Shown: positions 1-10,919, counted from the stretch's first letter. The stretch: DNA of 64,000 nucleotides from Bolinopsis microptera (GCF_026151205.1 NC_087077.1:18336475-18400474); one strand, 5' to 3'. The notes: generated from the sequence alone by a model not told the origin. Translations and numbers: made by a program.

Positions 1-120
1 TAATACTTTCAACACTATTATTAATTATATAACAAATAATTTGAGGTTGACTGTAAAGGTACATTTTACCGACATTTGAAGTCAAGGCGTTGTTTTACTG
101 ACAGCTGTGGCTGACTAACA

Positions 121-193
121 ATATTATATATATATATATATTATATTATATATATATATATATATATATTATATATTATATTGTATTATATTC
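121..193. repeat. (TA)n microsatellite
   Basis: An almost pure run of TA dinucleotides with a few ATTATA interruptions. It lies in AT-rich DNA downstream of the last GPCR exon that can be placed, and no coding signal is seen around it. Confidence 0.9.
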
Positions 194-413
194 CCTATAA
201 TGAACCACCTCGTATATGTGTAAATTCATTGAATAAAGGTCCATTGGTAAAGCATAAATTGGATATTTTGTCGTATTTTTAATGGATATTTAAACGGGTT
301 TTAGGCCATTTAAGCACAAGATGTACAATATTTAAGAAAACGGTTCCCAAATGTAACCCACGATTATAAGGTTCCGAAAATATCGAACTATCGATCGTTA
401 GTTATCCGAAAAA

Positions 414-519
414 ATATTTTATATGGGGTTTGTTTATCTTTCAACTCCCATATCTTCTTGGATAGCTCCGTCCAAAAAAATATGGGAGTTGGAAGATAAA
501 CAAACCCCATATAAAATAT
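414..519. repeat. Foldback with 40-bp arms
   Basis: The left arm at 414-453 and the right arm at 480-519 are reverse complements with one mismatch, separated by a 26-nt spacer. Transcribed from either strand it would form a strong hairpin. A short open frame starts inside the left arm and runs through the structure, so its first residues are encoded by the hairpin and are probably not original protein sequence. Confidence 0.9.
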
Positions 520-635
520 CATGGAAAATAGTCCAACATGCTCATCCGTACAAGAGGGGTACGAAAGATTGTCATCTTTGCCTTACTGAAAAACTTTATA
601 TTGTTTTAAATAAAGACGACAATCTATTAAATTAA
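520..635 (+). pseudogene. Decayed retroelement ORF tail
   Basis: The frame ending at 635 reads SWKIVQHAHPYKRGTKDCHL followed by CLTEKLYIVLNKDDNLLN. A tryptophan, a paired LCLTEK motif and a final LLN are characteristic of the C-terminal end of reverse-transcriptase polyproteins seen in many invertebrate genomes, some of which carry a GIY-YIG nuclease as in Penelope-like elements. The family assignment is from memory of the motif and is uncertain. The upstream portion is lost, replaced by the foldback at 414-519. It is a relic rather than a gene. Confidence 0.4.
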
Positions 636-759
636 AGAACTTATTAGCAAATGTAGCCTGTAGGCACACCAACAAATTTATGCTCAAGAAATGCTTCTAG
701 AAATATTTTGTAGCTTGTAAGGAAAATATGGATTTAGTAATAGTAAGTTATTCTGACAC

Positions 760-3700
760 TGATGATTGCGTTTGCATGAAACTTTAAGTTTGTAGAATCG
801 TTGTTTTTCTTGTACAACACTCCCCTCCCGGGTAGAGCACTCTTGAAACTGGATTTCTCCAAACAAGCATCATAGAGATATGTATATATATATATATTAC
901 ATATTATATAATATACATAATATGTATAAGTTATGTATAAAAATTATATACATATTTAAATAATTATAGACTATAAAAGTAGATATAAGTTGAATGGGTC
1001 TGATTCGATTGGGTAATTGAAGTTAACATGATTTGAAGCGCTTACCTGTTTGCTATAGTAAACTTAATTACCACTCTAATTAAGCGCTTACTTGTTTGCT
1101 ATAGTAAACTTAATTACCACTCTAATTAAGCGCTTACCTGTTTGCTATAGTAAACTTAATTACCACTCTAATTAAGCGCTTACTTGTTTGCTATAGTAAA
1201 CTTAATTACCACTCTAATTAAGCGCTTACCTGTTTGCTATAGTAAACTTAATTACCACTCTAATTAAGCGCTTACTTGTTTGCTATAGTAAACTTAATTA
1301 CCACTCTAATTAAGCGCTTACCTGTTTGCTATAGTAAACTTAATTACCACTCTAATTAAGCGCTTACTTGTTTGCTATAGTAAACTTAATTACCAATCTA
1401 ATTAAGCGCTTACCTGTTTGCTATAGTAAACTTAATTACCACTCTAAGAGTAAGAATGACCGCTGCTGCTATCAGTAGGAAGGTAGTACACTGAAAAATT
1501 TAAAATTATCTAGAATGGAATAGTTTGGTTAATGTTCTAATGGAATAGTAGTCTCCCAGCATAACAAAAAACCTTACCTTGCTTGATAAAATCAAAGCGA
1601 CCTTGAAGTCTTACACTAGCCTCACAAGAAAACAATTTGAAACGGGAAACCGGAGCAAGTTCACCAGTAATTTAAGTAGAGCATCAATCCAACCCCCTTC
1701 ATCCACGGACAACTCACGTAATAAACAAACCGCACTCTGATAGCAATGTAGGTTCCTAACTCACGTAATAAACAAGCCGCACTCTGATAGCAATGTAGGT
1801 TCCTAACTCACGTAATAAACAAGCCGTACTCTGATAGCAATGTAGGTTCCTAACTCACGTAATAAACAAGCCGCACTCTGATAGCAATGTAGGTTCCTAA
1901 CTCACGTAATAAACAATCCGCACTCTGATAGCAATGTAGGTTCCTAACTCACGTAATAAACAAGCCGCACTCTGATAGCAATGTAGGTTCCTAACTCACG
2001 TAATAAACAAGCCGCTCTCTGATAGCAATGTAGGTTCCTAACTCACGTAATAAACAAGCCGCACTCTGATAGCAATGTAGGTTCCTAACTCACGTAATAA
2101 ACAAGCCGCACTCTGATAGCAATGTAGGTTCCTAACTCACATAATAAACAAACCGCACTCTGATAGCAATGTAGGTTCCTAACTCACGTAATAAACAAGC
2201 CGCACTCTGATAGCAATGTAGGTTCCTAACTCACGTAATAAACAAGCCGCTCTCTGATAGCAATGTAGGTTCCTAACTCACGTAATAAACAAGCCGCACT
2301 CTGATAGCAATGTAGGTTCCTAACTCACGTAATAAACAAGCCGCACTCTGATAGCAATGTAGGTTCCTAACTCACGTAATAAACAAGCCGCACTCTGATA
2401 GCAATGTAGGTTCCTAACTCACATAATAAACAAACCGCACTCTGATAGCAATGTAGGTTCCTAACTCACGTAATAAACAAGCCGCACTCTGATAGCAATG
2501 TAGGTTCCTAACTCACGTAATAAACAAGCCGCACTCTGATAGCAATGTAGGTTCCTAACTCACGTAATAAACAATCCGCACTCTGATAGCAATGTAGGTT
2601 CCTAACTCACGTAATAAACAAGCCGCACTCTGATAGCAATGTAGGTTCCTAACTCACGTAATAAACAAACCGCACTCTGATAGCAATATAGGTTCCTAAC
2701 TCACGTAATAAACAAGCCGCTCTCTGATAGCAATGTAGGTTCCTAACTCACGTAATAAACAAGCCGCACTCTGATAGCAATGTAGGTTCCTAACTCACGT
2801 AATAAACAAGCCGCTCTCTGATAGCAATGTAGGTTCCTAACTCACGTAATAAACAAGCCGCACTCTGATAGCAATGTAGGTTCCTAACTCACGTAATAAA
2901 CAAGCCGCACTCTGATAGCAATGTAGGTTCCTAACTCACGTAATAAACAAACCGCACTCTGATAGCAATGTAGGTTCCTAACTCACGTAATAAACAAGCC
3001 GCTCTCTGATAGCAATGTAGGTTCCTAACTCACGTAATAAACAAGCCGCTCTCTGATAGCAATGTAGGTTCCTAACTCACGTAATAAACAAGCCGCACTC
3101 TGATAGCAATGTAGGTTCCTAACTCACGTAATAAACAAGCCGCACTCTGATAGCAATGTAGGTTCCTAACTCACGTAATAAACAAGCCACTCTCTGATAG
3201 CAATGTAGGTTCCTAACTCACGTAATAAACAAGCCGCACTCTGATAGCAATGTAGGTTCCTAACTCACGTAATAAACAAGCCGCACTCTGATAGCAATGT
3301 AGGTTCCTAACTCACGTAATAAACAAGCCGCACTCTGATAGCAATGTAGGTTCCTAACTCACGTAATAAACAAGCCGCACTCTGATAGCAATGTAGGTTC
3401 CTAACTCACGTAATAAACAGGCCGCACTCTGATAGCAATGTAGGTTCCTAACTCACGTAATAAACAAACCGCACTCTGATAGCAATGTAGGTTCCTAACT
3501 CACGTAATAAACAAGCCGCACTCTGATAGCAATGTAGGTTCCTAACTCACGTAATAAACAAGCCGCACTCTGATAGCAATGTAGGTTCCTAACTCACGTA
3601 ATAAACAAGCCGCACTCTGATAGCAATGTAGGTTCCTAACTCACGTAATAAACAAGTCGCACTCTGATAGCAATGTAGGTTCCTAACTCACGTAATAAAC

Positions 3701-6700
3701 AAACCGCTCTCTGATAGCAATGTAGGTTCCTAACTCACGTAATAAACAAGCCGCTCTCTGATAGCAATGTAGGTTCCTAACTCACGTAATAAACAAGCCG
3801 CACTCTGATAGCAATGTAGGTTCCTAACTCACGTAATAAACAAGCCGCTCTCTGATAGCAATGTAGGTTCCTAACTCACGTAATAAACAAGCCGCACTCT
3901 GATAGCAATGTAGGTTCCTAACTCACGTAATAAACAAGCCGCTCTCTGATAGCAATGTAGGTTCCTAACTCACGTAATAAACAAGCCGCACTCTGATAGC
4001 AATGTAGGTTCCTAACTCACGTAATAAACAAGCCGCACTCTGATAGCAATGTAGGTTCCTAACTCACGTAATAAACAAACCGCACTCTGATAGCAATGTA
4101 GGTTCCTAACTCACGTAATAAACAAGCCGCTCTCTGATAGCAATGTAGGTTCCTAACTCACGTAATAAACAAGCCGCTCTCTGATAGCAATGTAGGTTCC
4201 TAACTCACGTAATAAACAAGCCGCACTCTGATAGCAATGTAGGTTCCTAACTCACGTAATAAACAAGCCGCACTCTGATAGCAATGTAGGTTCCTAACTC
4301 ACGTAATAAACAAGCCGCTCTCTGATAGCAATATAGGTTCCTAACTCACGTAATAAACAAGCCGCACTCTGATAGCAATGTAGGTTCCTAACTCACGTAA
4401 TAAACAAGCCGCACTCTGATAGCAATGTAGGTTCCTAACTCACGTAATAAACAAGCCGCACTCTGATAGCAATGTAGGTTCCTAACTCACGTAATAAACA
4501 AGCCGCACTCTGATAGCAATGTAGGTTCCTAACTCACGTAATAAACAGGCCGCACTCTGATAGCAATGTAGGTTCCTAACTCACGTAATAAACAAACCGC
4601 ACTCTGATAGCAATGTAGGTTCCTAACTCACGTAATAAACAAGCCGCACTCTGATAGCAATGTAGGTTCCTAACTCACGTAATAAACAAGCCGCACTCTG
4701 ATAGCAATGTAGGTTCCTAACTCACGTAATAAACAAGCCGCACTCTGATAGCAATGTAGGTTCCTAACTCACGTAATAAACAAGTCGCACTCTGATAGCA
4801 ATGTAGGTTCCTAACTCACGTAATAAACAAACCGCTCTCTGATAGCAATGTAGGTTCCTAACTCACGTAATAAACAAACCGCTCTCTGATAGCAATGTAG
4901 GTTCCTAACTCACGTAATAAACAAGCCGCACTCTGATAGCAATGTAGGTTCCTAACGGGTCTCCAAAGTCAGGTAGACACTGCGCCACCTGCACAACGTA
5001 GTATCCTCGTGACATGGTTATAGGAACGTGGAGCGATATCAGTATCGCCACCACCCACGTCAAGAACACTGTCCTGCAAAAGTTTCCTAGAGTCACACTT
5101 ATTATTATTTCAATTATACAATACAGGCCGTTTTATAGAATTGACGATTAGATTATTGACTTGACTTGAGTTGACTTGACTTAAGGCGGGTAGTATTCCC
5201 GAGATCCATTGACAACAGTTCTCCACAGCTTTCTGTCCTCCATCAGTCTAGCTATCTCATCTACTGATTTCAGCCCAGTATCTGCGTTTAGGTTATCTAG
5301 TAGTGTTAAGTAAGGTCGCCCCCTGCTAGTGTGCCCATGACTCCGAGTATTGTATTTGTTAAGTTGTTAGGGGTCGTTCACATATTACGTAATCACTTTT
5401 CGGAAAATTTTGAACCCCCTCGTCAGTTTTACGCATAGCTATTGTGTTTTGGAAACCCCTCCCCCTCGGCTGATTACGTAATACGTAAACGACCCCTTAG
5501 AACATTCATCTCCATTCTATTTTTGCGCCGTTTTCTGAAAAATGTGCATAAATTCCACTAAAAATTCGAGCACATTTGTCACATTTTTGACAAATTTCGC
5601 CATCTTGATTCTTAGGGGGCCTAGCCAGCGATTGGTAATAATGGTATTTGATGGTTTTCAGGGATAGTTCTTGGCCCTATAAAATAAATGTGGATTAAAT
5701 AATTGAAAATTTCAAAAATGATCTTTAAGCACATTTGTCAGAAAACTGCAGATTTAGGTCTCAGGACACAAAAATGTAGAAATTAAACTAATTACACTAC
5801 AAGAACACTCACTTGATAGTTTTTGGGATGTCAAGGAGGACTTTGTAGTGTAGGGGGTAGTATAGAGCGATGCATCTCTCCACACAAATGAGGGTTGTGG
5901 TTGCGGAGGTGATGTAGTTGAACAGATCCACGAAGCAGGAGGAGATGTCGCACCAGATGCCCTCCCTGTGGTTTTGTGTGTGATGGGATATGAAGTCATG
6001 ACACGTGCCGTTACTTCATGACACGTGCTGTTACTTCATGACACGTGCTGTTACTTCATGACACGTGCTGTTACTTCATGACACGTGCTGTTACGTCATG
6101 ACACGTGCTGTTACTTCATGACACGTGCCGTTACTTCATGACACGTGCTGTTACGTCATTATCAATGAGGGATTGGGTTCTTATCAAATTCGCAATTCAA
6201 CAACGAGAAGGCAGAAAGTAAAACGAATATATAGACTTTACTCACGATAACGTAGCGATCTTGTGGTAATTGTTATTCTTGAAAAGGTACTGCAGTTCAG
6301 ATCTAGTTCGGTTATTGTACGTCGCCCCTTCCCACTTCAGGGTGAACCAGCTCACACTTACGAAACTTAAGTGCAAGCTTCCCATCAGAAAATCACTGAA
6401 CTGAAATCAGGGTCATGTTAGTTTATTTATTCAAGTGTTTGCTCTTGAAGATCGTTTGTTAATGGCTGAAGTGAAATCGTTGTGTTTCTGGTCTCTGGAC
6501 AGCTGTCCATCTGTTAGATTGGCGAAATGATAAATAATGATATAAAATATTAAACGAAACTTTGGAGCAACTAAGATGGAAAATGTGAGAACTCACCGCG
6601 AGGCAAACTATTAGGGTGAAGGTAGGGGACCGTAGTGTTTTCGTCATCATCACCACCCAGATCACTCCTCCGTTTCCAAATATTGTGCTGCCTGGAAAAA

Positions 6701-6936
6701 TAATCCGACATTAGGCAACTTGGAGTGGATGTTTTAAATTCTAATAGGGTGTAAAAATAAGTTTGTTTAACTTTAAGATCTAATTCTAATAAAAATCTCC
6801 CAAAATTACATTACCAAACGCCAAAAAATACCATAAACTTACTTGTCATGAGCATCGTTACACAGCCCAATAAGTTTTGGTAGTGCCATATTCCGGTACT
6901 ATCACTCGGCATTATAACTTCCTTAAATCTGAACAT
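760..6936 (-). CDS. Orphan rhodopsin-like GPCR (3' partial)
   Basis: A class-A G-protein-coupled receptor in small exons, read on the minus strand: 6843-6936, 6597-6691, 6362-6400, 6246-6289, 5813-5965, 4914-5073, 1414-1490 and a tentative eighth exon 760-848. All introns used are GT-AG and the phases join without a break through exon 7 (about 220 residues). The start ATG at 6936 is preceded by an in-frame stop at 6952-6954. Visible hallmarks are GN at residues 37-38 in TM1, LAFSD in TM2 (Asp66, position 2.50), WC before TM3 (Cys96), ERC (120-122) in place of the usual DRY, Trp148 in TM4, a Cys174 in ECL2, and a hydrophobic TM5 encoded by exons 6 and 7. D2.50 to the TM3 cysteine is 30 residues, close to the class-A norm. 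TM6 and TM7 are not found and probably lie left of the window. The ends of exons 6 and 7 have been amplified into minisatellites. The ligand cannot be inferred. Exon 8 has a basic ICL3-like sequence but a weak donor. Confidence 0.85.
1036..1445. repeat. 46-bp minisatellite of exon end plus donor
   Basis: About nine tandem copies with a 46-bp period. On the minus strand each unit holds the last ~33 nt of GPCR exon 7, the donor GTAAGC and about 8 nt of intron. Units alternate strictly between a CAG and a CAA before the donor, which makes a 92-bp higher-order unit. The right-most unit (donor at 1408-1413) is the copy joined to the functional exon. Confidence 0.95.
1706..4956. repeat. 47-bp minisatellite, ~69 copies, exon end plus donor
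   Basis: About 69 head-to-tail copies of a 47-bp unit fill almost the whole intron between GPCR exons 6 and 7. On the minus strand each unit is the last ~40 nt of exon 6 followed by the donor GTGAGT. The copy at 4914 is continuous with the coding exon. Unit variants (AAG/AAA/AAT/CAG before CCGC, and GCA versus GCT) can be tracked along the array. Units 22-45 and 46-69 carry the same variant order, so positions 2700-3827 and 3828-4955 form two copies of a 24-unit, 1128-bp higher-order repeat with about three differences by eye. Confidence 0.95.
5180..5342 (-). pseudogene. LINE ORF2 C-terminal relic
   Basis: The minus strand reads SHGHTSRGRPYLTLLDNLNA, then DTGLKSVDEIARLMEDRKLW and RTVVNG. This is the standard carboxyl end of many non-LTR retrotransposon polyproteins (RGRP, D.L..DTGL, DR..WR). 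Only about 50 residues remain. It lies in the GPCR intron between exons 5 and 6, in sense with the gene. It resembles the relic at 46573-46800, suggesting the same LINE lineage. Confidence 0.7.
5370..5496. mobile_element. Small MITE with TTA target duplication
   Basis: The ends are inverted repeats (GGGGTCGTTCACATATTACG at the left; the right end mirrors it as CGTAAACGACCCC). The element is flanked on both sides by TTA (5367-5369 and 5497-5499), which is the three-base target duplication typical of PIF/Harbinger-type transposition. It is non-coding, about 127 bp, and sits in a GPCR intron. Confidence 0.75.
5994..6160. repeat. 20-bp tandem repeat with CACGTG
   Basis: Eight copies of a 20-bp unit, each with the palindrome CACGTG (an E-box core). 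Small variants are GCCG/GCTG and CTTC/CGTC. The array ends about 30 bp upstream (in gene orientation) of the acceptor of GPCR exon 5, and the last unit could supply that intron's branch point. Whether CACGTG has any regulatory meaning here is unknown. Confidence 0.9.
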
Positions 6937-7439
6937 GATTGTTATTCTTAATTAAATGTACAAAACATATTGGTAGTATACGTGAGTGAGTCTTAAAACA
7001 CTCTTTAGATGTAAAAATACGCTGAATACGGATTGCATAATGATAAGTTGAACCTGTTCACCACAGTAGCTAAACCGATATATAATCAGAACAACCTGAA
7101 AGCACTTATTGAAGTTGTGTATAAATTCGAATTATATTATTCACATTTTCATTACATAAATATCTTGCCGCGGCATAAATGATTAAACGCAAATCAAATT
7201 ATCGCCAATCAAAGTTGAGACAACGTCTAGTGATTCTGAATTTTGCAATGTTTACAAATAAAAATGATAATGGATACAATTTATACGCCAGGATCAAGCT
7301 ACAGCTTTTTCCCTGCAGTGTGACTTCAATGCCATAATCAAGGATCTTAAAACATTGATCCCGTCTCAACAACATTTTTCTACTACCCCCTTAATTCATC
7401 CTAATGCCCAACTGCTTACTACAACCAGAAGCCGAAATA
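6937..7439. other. GPCR upstream region, no feature seen
   Basis: AT-rich sequence 5' of the GPCR start codon. I see no convincing TATA/Inr pair, exon or repeat, so the promoter presumably lies here but cannot be pointed to. Confidence 0.4.
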
Positions 7440-7810
7440 TCTAGTAATAACAATTTGAATCCAAGCTCTACCCCTCAATGTGGTGATTCTGAAAATTTTA
7501 AGACTCAAGATAATTACTTAGCTCCCAATCTCAACAAAATCCAAGATATTTTGTTTTAAATTTAACTTTAAGCGCTGTAATTACTACTCGTGAGAGCGAC
7601 GAGCGTTAAAATAGGGTTTGGCCTAATCTCTCAACAACCTGATGTCTGACGACTTTTAAATCATGGTATAACCACCCACTCAATATAATGATTGTAGAAA
7701 TTTTAATGCCCAAGATAAGCACTTAGCTCCCACTCCAATCTGAGACATCTTATGTCAAGTGCGTTCCGGCTCATTGCTACTCGCGAGAGCGCGCAAAAGC
7801 CAAAAAGGTA
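7440..7810. repeat. Diverged ~210-bp tandem duplication
   Basis: The blocks 7450-7600 and 7660-7800 share the order AATTTTAA, CAAGATAA, TTAGCTCCCA, then a TACTCG.GAGAGCG motif. They look like two old copies of one non-coding repeat. No coding potential is seen. Confidence 0.5.
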
Positions 7811-7854
7811 TGACCACACAACTCAGTGGCCTATACTCTAGTAGCAGAGCGGAG

Positions 7855-7932
7855 TTGAGTGTGCACTTCGATAAACACGATTCCTGACGACACAGGCTCC
7901 TTCGTTAGGTCAGTCTGACTCAAAATCGTCTA
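7855..7932 (+). pseudogene. LINE ORF2 fragment, inverted match to 11250-11333
   Basis: About 75 bp (GAGTGTGCACTTCGAT through CAAAATCGTCTAG) is the reverse complement, with a few changes, of the segment inside the LINE relic at 10952-11335. It therefore looks like a small piece of the same LINE in opposite orientation. Confidence 0.5.
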
Positions 7933-7964
7933 GGTACGCAATTTTTTTCATAGATGCGGAGTTC

Positions 7965-8563
7965 GTTGATTTTTGGCGTAGAGTTCGTGGAGTTCGTTCA
8001 AAATTTGGAGTTCGTTAGAGTTCGTTGGAGTTCGTTAGTCAATTTTTCAAAAAAATGACATTTGAATCATCAACTATACCTATAAGTCTATACACAGTGC
8101 ACTTCAATTTCAAATAGTTCAGTCTGCTGTACATGGCAAAATAAAATGTATACATCATACATGAACACTGAATGTACAATGTACATTCGGTGTGATCACA
8201 GCTGTTTACAGCAGAAGAAAACGAAACTCAACGCCAGAAGTACAAGTTGAAGTTTTCTGCAACGTGTCCAGGGAACGTGCGCGCGCAAACTATTGGCGCC
8301 AGAATGTTCCAGTCGATCGACCAGTCCTTGTACTGTGAAATGTACAGTGTACACGCGACGCGTGGTAGAAGTTTCGAGTACCAATATATTTAGTTGTTTT
8401 ACAATCGTATGTTATGTGTTGAATTGGCTGAATTGTAAATACAATTTCTGTTTAATTTCATTTTACGTAAGTTGTACAAAACGAACTCCTCAAGAGTTCG
8501 TAATTTTGGGTTGATGAGTTCGTAGAGTTCGTTGTCACTGAGGAGTTCGTAGAGTTCGTACGT
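7965..8563. repeat. Two GAGTTCGT-rich clusters
   Basis: The octamer GAGTTCGT recurs at irregular spacing in two clusters (about 7967-8035 and 8484-8560) that bracket a 450-bp block. The block contains paired TGTACA motifs (around 8172 and 8341). No protein is recognised in the open frames here. Confidence 0.5.
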
Positions 8564-8586
8564 ATCATCTATGATTTTTTTCGCTA

Positions 8587-10070
8587 GAGACTACCCTACA
8601 GGGCCACATTTTCTAAATAACCCTCAGTCGCGTATATGGGATTTTTGTATTTTGGTTCCTGAAGGTCATAAAGACTTCAATTTTAGCTTAAAACAACCGG
8701 AAAAACCACAAACCCTAGCAAGTAGCAAAGAGTAGTTCAACTATATAATTGCATATTCAGTATACACCTAAGCATAATCTGCTTGTCGTGATAAGGTACA
8801 CAGCGACAGAGCAATATCACTTTCATGGTAGTCCCCGGCTTATGACGGGTTCATATAGGTGGTATCAAACATGTTTTATGGGCTCAAAAATTCTACGCTC
8901 CTACTATGCAATTACTAGCCTCTGGACCAACTCCCAATCATATGTCCATACAATGCAAATGGTGTTCCTGGACAGATAGATGGTATTGGTGTATGATGCC
9001 CTCATGCTAATTTCAGCGATCTTCATGCAGGCCTTTTTCTCTTTAGTGTTTACGTTCAGGTGGTTCATAAAGGTTTGGAGGCTGTAGTTGTAAATGCCTC
9101 GAACTCGAACTCGAACTGCTACTGTCTGGAGCTTGCAATCTCTTCTGTCAGCTGCTGATATCTCTTCATCTTCTTTTCTCTTGATCAGAAACGTTCTCCT
9201 TATTCGGAGGCACCTTCTTTGCTTTATCTGAATAGATCACTACATCTGGTCTCAGTGGTATTACTCTAATGTAAACCAATTTGGTATATTTCCTCACATG
9301 TGTAGCCAAAATTACTCAATATGTAAAAGAAGGATAACCTACAATCTTTGTTTTATTAGTGAATTTGAATATCTTGCAACTTGTTAAGACCACATTAAAA
9401 TGCTTTGATACAGTCTTTACATCATGCCAGATGTAACCTTAAGAATTTATAGAAGTCATGTATCTAAATGAGAATGATGTAAAGGGGGATGATTAGTAGT
9501 TAGAAATAGGATCGATGCAGCGGGAAAAAAGCAAACCCTAGCAAAGAGTGATTTTAAAACCAAATTCAGACAATTGTCTCGCCCATCGACTGACATTTCA
9601 GGGTTTTTAACCCCTATCACCTATGAACCGGGTGCTTCCGGATTTATGCCGAAACCCATATTGGAAGAAAACACCCTATCAACAACTGCAAAGCACATTT
9701 TGATAACTTAAGCACAAAACTTGTCAAAAAAATACCAATTAGTAGCTTATATTGCTTTGTAAGTCGTATATAAATATGACGTTTGCGAACATTTTAAGCT
9801 AAAATTCAAGTCTCTACGACCTCCTAGTTCAAGTTACCAAAATTCAGTGCCATTTTTGGTTCGCTGAGCCAAAAAACAGTTTTTTTTGTCAATATCTATA
9901 AAACAAAGCACTGGAAACCTTATGTTGCTTCATAACTTGTATATAAATGTGGTTTTTCCGGTTGTTTAAAGCTAAAATTGAAGTCTCTATGACCTTCAGG
10001 AACCAAAATACAAAATCCCATATACGCGACTGAGGGTAATTTAGAAAATGCACCCTGTAGGGTAGTCTAT
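8587..10070. mobile_element. 1.5-kb element with ~120-bp terminal inverted repeats
   Basis: Positions 8587-8706 and 9951-10070 are inverted copies of each other, starting AGACTACCCTACAGGG at each end. The right part also has a diverged internal direct repeat (9721-9850 and 9886-10010). No transposase is visible. The interior holds a broken ORF on the minus strand (8929-9291). I could not identify a clean target-site duplication. It is best described as a non-autonomous DNA transposon or foldback element of unknown superfamily. Confidence 0.75.
8929..9291 (-). pseudogene. Broken element-associated ORF in the TIR element
   Basis: On the minus strand one frame reads KLVYIRVIPLRPDVVIYSDK and then, after frame breaks, KRYQQLTEEI and VRGIYNYSLQTFMNHLNVN. 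The motif RPDVV.Y(S) with a following Y..L and (V).G(.)RG pattern resembles proteins often found with retrotransposons in cnidarian and other invertebrate genomes; I know the pattern but not a function. At least two frameshifts and stops are present, so it is not expressed as a protein. Confidence 0.4.
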
Positions 10071-10082
10071 TTTTTTATTAAA

Positions 10083-10579
10083 TATTATTATATAACTTTA
10101 TTCAAATCAAAAATAGAACATAAATGAACATCTTAAAGATCTGATAAGTAGCCAGAAAAAAAGAAAAACTGATACACAAGCTATAACAACTTCTTCCATC
10201 CCGCTCTATCAGAGGCTAAAAGTCTTAAATTGTACAAATCGTCTGTATTTACAAATGGAATGTTCCTGCTACCTAAATCAAATTTAATAGTCTTAAGCAA
10301 GTTCGACTGGTGTCTACCTACTCTACCCTTTTTAGTACTCTGACTCTCTACTGCAAAGTGTAATGCAAGCTGTGCAGGTGAGTTGTTATCACTGCGAAGG
10401 ACATGTCCGAGCATCCTCCATCGTGCACATGCAACACGCTCACTGAGTGGAACCACTTCACATCTCTTGTAAAGGGTGTCGTTTTTGATTATATTAGGGT
10501 AAGTCATTCTGATGATTTGCCTCAGATGCTTTCTGTGGCTTATCAAATACTTTTCAAATTTTACAGAGTACAGCAATAG
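10083..10579 (-). pseudogene. RTE-like LINE ORF2 3' end
   Basis: An open frame of 131 residues reads HRKHLRQIIRMTYPN, then LYKRCEVVPLSERVACARWR and MLGHVLRSDNNSPAQLAL. RHLRQI, the LY.RC..(V/I)PLS..(V/I)...RW, and GHVLR...PA motifs are those of the C-terminal domain of RTE-type and related LINEs. Upstream RT sequence is missing (5' truncation). The 3' end abuts the TIR element and shows a short run of seven A's on the minus strand. It is a dead insertion. Confidence 0.75.
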
Positions 10580-10919
10580 ATGAATATAAAATAGAATCGT
10601 TCAAAATATCGCCCCCATCTGTAAAATATGATGGGCACCCAAACACGGTAAACACATAGTGAACTTTGTCCGCAGTAACTTGGACCCATTACCTCGAATC
10701 AATCTAAATCCAAAAATTTATGAAAAACTATTTAATAACAAACAAATCCATGGTGAATAACTGCGGATATATAGTCAAAATTGGTATTTCAATACGTCAA
10801 ATTCCAGATACATTAGATACAGGTCTGATATGGTCATTAATGTGTGAGAAGGTGTGCGGGTGAAGTGTGATATGATGTCGAAAGTATAGGAAGGTAGATA
10901 AAAAATTAATAAAACAAAA

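Noticed and set aside
684-866. NPYFPY motif as the GPCR TM7 (NP..Y)
   Set aside because: The preceding residues are polar rather than a transmembrane segment, and the phase does not follow from exon 7; the ICL3-like reading in the other frame (760-848) fits better.
1036-4956. Regular arrays that might suggest CRISPR
   Set aside because: Units are contiguous with no unique spacers, the DNA is eukaryotic, and the units derive from exon ends of the GPCR gene.
5754-5999. 81-codon minus-strand ORF starting at 5999
   Set aside because: It is a shadow frame of GPCR exon 5; the real frame is shifted by one base and ends at the donor at 5812.
5996-6160. CACGTG array as the GPCR promoter
   Set aside because: It lies in an intron between coding exons 4 and 5, downstream of the start codon; no evidence for an internal promoter.
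6459-6665. 68-codon minus-strand ORF
   Set aside because: Its first part coincides with GPCR exon 2 in frame, but it reads through the donor into the intron; the exon ends at 6597.
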